64,000 nt of DNA from Azospirillum tabaci (GTDB lineage: Bacteria; Pseudomonadota; Alphaproteobacteria; Azospirillales; Azospirillaceae). The translations under genes were made by a program, and so were the position numbers. Shown one piece after another: positions 63,102 through 64,000 of this stretch. The first letter of the stretch is position 1. Each line of letters begins with the position of its first letter. The notes beneath the pieces were generated by a model. It was not told the DNA's origin, ran no database searches, and saw only the letters and a list, made by a program, of their open reading frames with translations. The stretch is taken from NCBI RefSeq assembly GCF_014596085.1, contig NZ_JACCJY010000026.1, forward strand, positions 27,166 through 91,165, given 5' to 3'.

Positions 63102-63752
63102 ATGATCCCGCAGAATCCCCCCTCCTCCACGCCCGACCTCGACCTCGACCTCGACCTCGACCTCGACCGGCTTTACGACCCGCCCATGGAGCATGTCCAG
63201 AAGGCGGTCATGACGGAGTTGATCTCCTTCCACGCCGACTACCTCGCCAAGGCCACCTTCTTCTGCCTCGCCACCGGCCGCGCTGCGGGTCTGGACGCCT
63301 CGCCGCGCGGCGGCCCGCCGGGCTTCGTCAGGATGCTCGATGCCAAGACCGTCGCCTTCGCCGACTGGCCGGGCAACAACCGGATCGAGTCCATGCGCAA
63401 CCTGCTGGAGGACGACCGCTTGGGAATGCTGTTCCTGTTCCCCGGCCTGGACGTTTTCATGCGGATCAATGGGCATGGCCGAGTCTCGGACGATGCGGAC
63501 CTCCGCGCCAGCTTCGCCGAGGGGACGAAAATTCCGAAGACGGCCATCGTCGTGAGCGTGGACGAGGTGCTGTTCCACTGCGGTAAGGCGGTGAACCGGG
63601 CCAAGCTGTGGGCTCCGGAATCGCGGATCGGGCGCGGCGTGCTTCCGACCCCCGGCCAGATGCTCTCCGCTATGACCAGGCAGGACGCCTCCGCCGCGGA
63701 GGCCATCGATGCGCACTACGACCATGCGATGCGAAACGACCTCTACGGCTGA
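63102..63752 (+). CDS. pyridoxamine 5'-phosphate oxidase-like FMN flavoprotein
   Basis: 216 residues with a PPOX split-barrel core: ATFFCLATGRAAGLDASPRG, FADWPGNNRIESMRNLLED, LGMLFLFPGLDVFMRINGHG and LFHCGKAVNRAKLWAPES. It looks like the MSMEG_1061 type of FMN-dependent protein, not true PdxH. The N-terminus carries an Asp-Leu repeat from a hexanucleotide run (63135-63168). AGGAGA precedes ATG 63102. Divergent from the AraC regulator. Confidence 0.85.
   Translation: MIPQNPPSSTPDLDLDLDLDLDRLYDPPMEHVQKAVMTELISFHADYLAKATFFCLATGRAAGLDASPRGGPPGFVRMLDAKTVAFADWPGNNRIESMRNLLEDDRLGMLFLFPGLDVFMRINGHGRVSDDADLRASFAEGTKIPKTAIVVSVDEVLFHCGKAVNRAKLWAPESRIGRGVLPTPGQMLSAMTRQDASAAEAIDAHYDHAMRNDLYG
63135..63168 (+). 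repeat. GACCTC hexanucleotide tandem repeat
   Basis: Five full units plus GACC, encoding alternating Asp-Leu near the N-terminus of the PPOX protein. Unit changes would not shift the frame. Confidence 0.9.
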
Positions 63753-63785
63753 GGCGCAGGACGAAAAGCTGACGATCAACCCCTT

Positions 63786-63830
63786 GATCCCCTCCCCCGC
63801 CTGCGGCGGGGGAGGGTCAGGGAGGGGGCC
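63786..63830 (+). repeat. dispersed GC-rich palindromic repeat (copy)
   Basis: CCCTCCCCCGCC (63790-63801) pairs with GGCGGGGGAGGG (63805-63816), followed by TCAGGGAGGGGGCC. It matches the copy at 27784-27822 in both the palindrome and the trailing part. Confidence 0.65.
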
Positions 63831-63854
63831 GCGTCGCCACCCCAGGCACAACGA

Positions 63855-63891
63855 AAAGCCGGCGCTTCCCGTGGGGGAAAGCGCCGGCTTT
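63855..63891 (-). terminator. rrn operon terminator
   Basis: AAAGCCGGCGC (63855-63865) and GCGCCGGCTTT (63881-63891) form an 11-bp stem. On the minus strand it ends in CTTTTCG and lies about 80 bases beyond the 5S rRNA 3' end. It could also stop plus-strand transcripts from the PPOX gene. Confidence 0.8.
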
Positions 63892-63970
63892 GTCGTTCAT
63901 GAAGCCGATTGTCGAGTGTGGCTGACGCCTGCTGCGTCCACTCCGGTGTGGTGTGGCGTGTGCCGTGGTG

Positions 63971-64000
63971 ACCTGGCGGCGACCTACTCTCCCACGTCTT
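63971..64000 (-). rRNA. rrf: 5S rRNA, 3' end only
   Basis: The minus strand reads GTGGGAGAGTAGGTCGCCGC then CAGGT, the conserved 3' end of alphaproteobacterial 5S rRNA. The rest of the gene, and presumably 23S and 16S, lie beyond the right edge. Confidence 0.9.

Overview
The window is high-GC DNA with dense, often translationally coupled (ATGA-overlap) operons. It looks like an alphaproteobacterium of the Rhodospirillales, most plausibly Azospirillum or a close relative. The pointers are codon use, TRAP and CoA-transferase gene clusters, a SPINDLY-type TPR glycosyltransferase, a LysR/DUF1127 pair, a complete alphaproteobacterial tad (cpa) locus and the 5S rRNA 3' end. The organism call is inference; no 16S sequence is in the window. 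No phage, insertion sequence or CRISPR array was seen.

Positions 1-11561 form one catabolic region. A minus-strand series runs from a MaoC hydratase (start 8040) through MmgE/PrpD, acyl-CoA dehydrogenase, CaiB CoA-transferase, a GntR/UTRA regulator, a small AtzG-like protein, an amidase and TRAP permeases (running off the left edge). A divergent plus-strand set holds a CitE-like lyase, an MFS transporter and a TRAP binding protein. Two near-identical palindromes, TTGTACGTACAA (8130) and TTGTCCGTACAA (10359), sit at the two plus-side promoters and are likely operators of the GntR regulator. Together this reads as uptake, CoA activation, oxidation, hydration and C-C cleavage of an organic acid, probably a dicarboxylate or branched acid.

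11570-24762 is mixed: an SDR without the usual Tyr/Lys, a 41-residue membrane peptide, a GT9/GT41 pair, an ECF sigma/membrane protein/metal-sensor operon, an ankyrin protein, LysR with DUF1127, an MBL hydrolase, a glyoxalase, a GMC oxidoreductase with its small subunit, and an RHH protein. 25172-30779 is a three-gene carbohydrate operon: a glycosyltransferase fused to UDP-galactopyranose mutase, a family-1-like glycoside hydrolase and an ABC exporter. 30989-36631 carries a hybrid histidine kinase, an NCS2 permease and a GAF-GGDEF cyclase. 37692-41747 has an Ldh2-type dehydrogenase, a second amidase and a gamma-glutamyltransferase.

42174-48616 is a probable Fur-controlled periplasmic iron cluster: imelysin/IrpA, a two-haem DUF1111 protein, a second imelysin, a DUF1513 protein, and a separately transcribed di-haem peroxidase with a good Fur box. 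49230-61317 is a complete tad pilus operon (flp, cpaA-F, tadB-G) followed by a single-domain response regulator. Its tadD carries a 141-bp palindromic element in frame just after the start codon. The right end has tRNA-Asn, tRNA-Asp and tRNA-Gly, an AraC regulator divergent from a PPOX flavoprotein, and the 3' end of a 5S rRNA gene from an rrn operon entering from the right.
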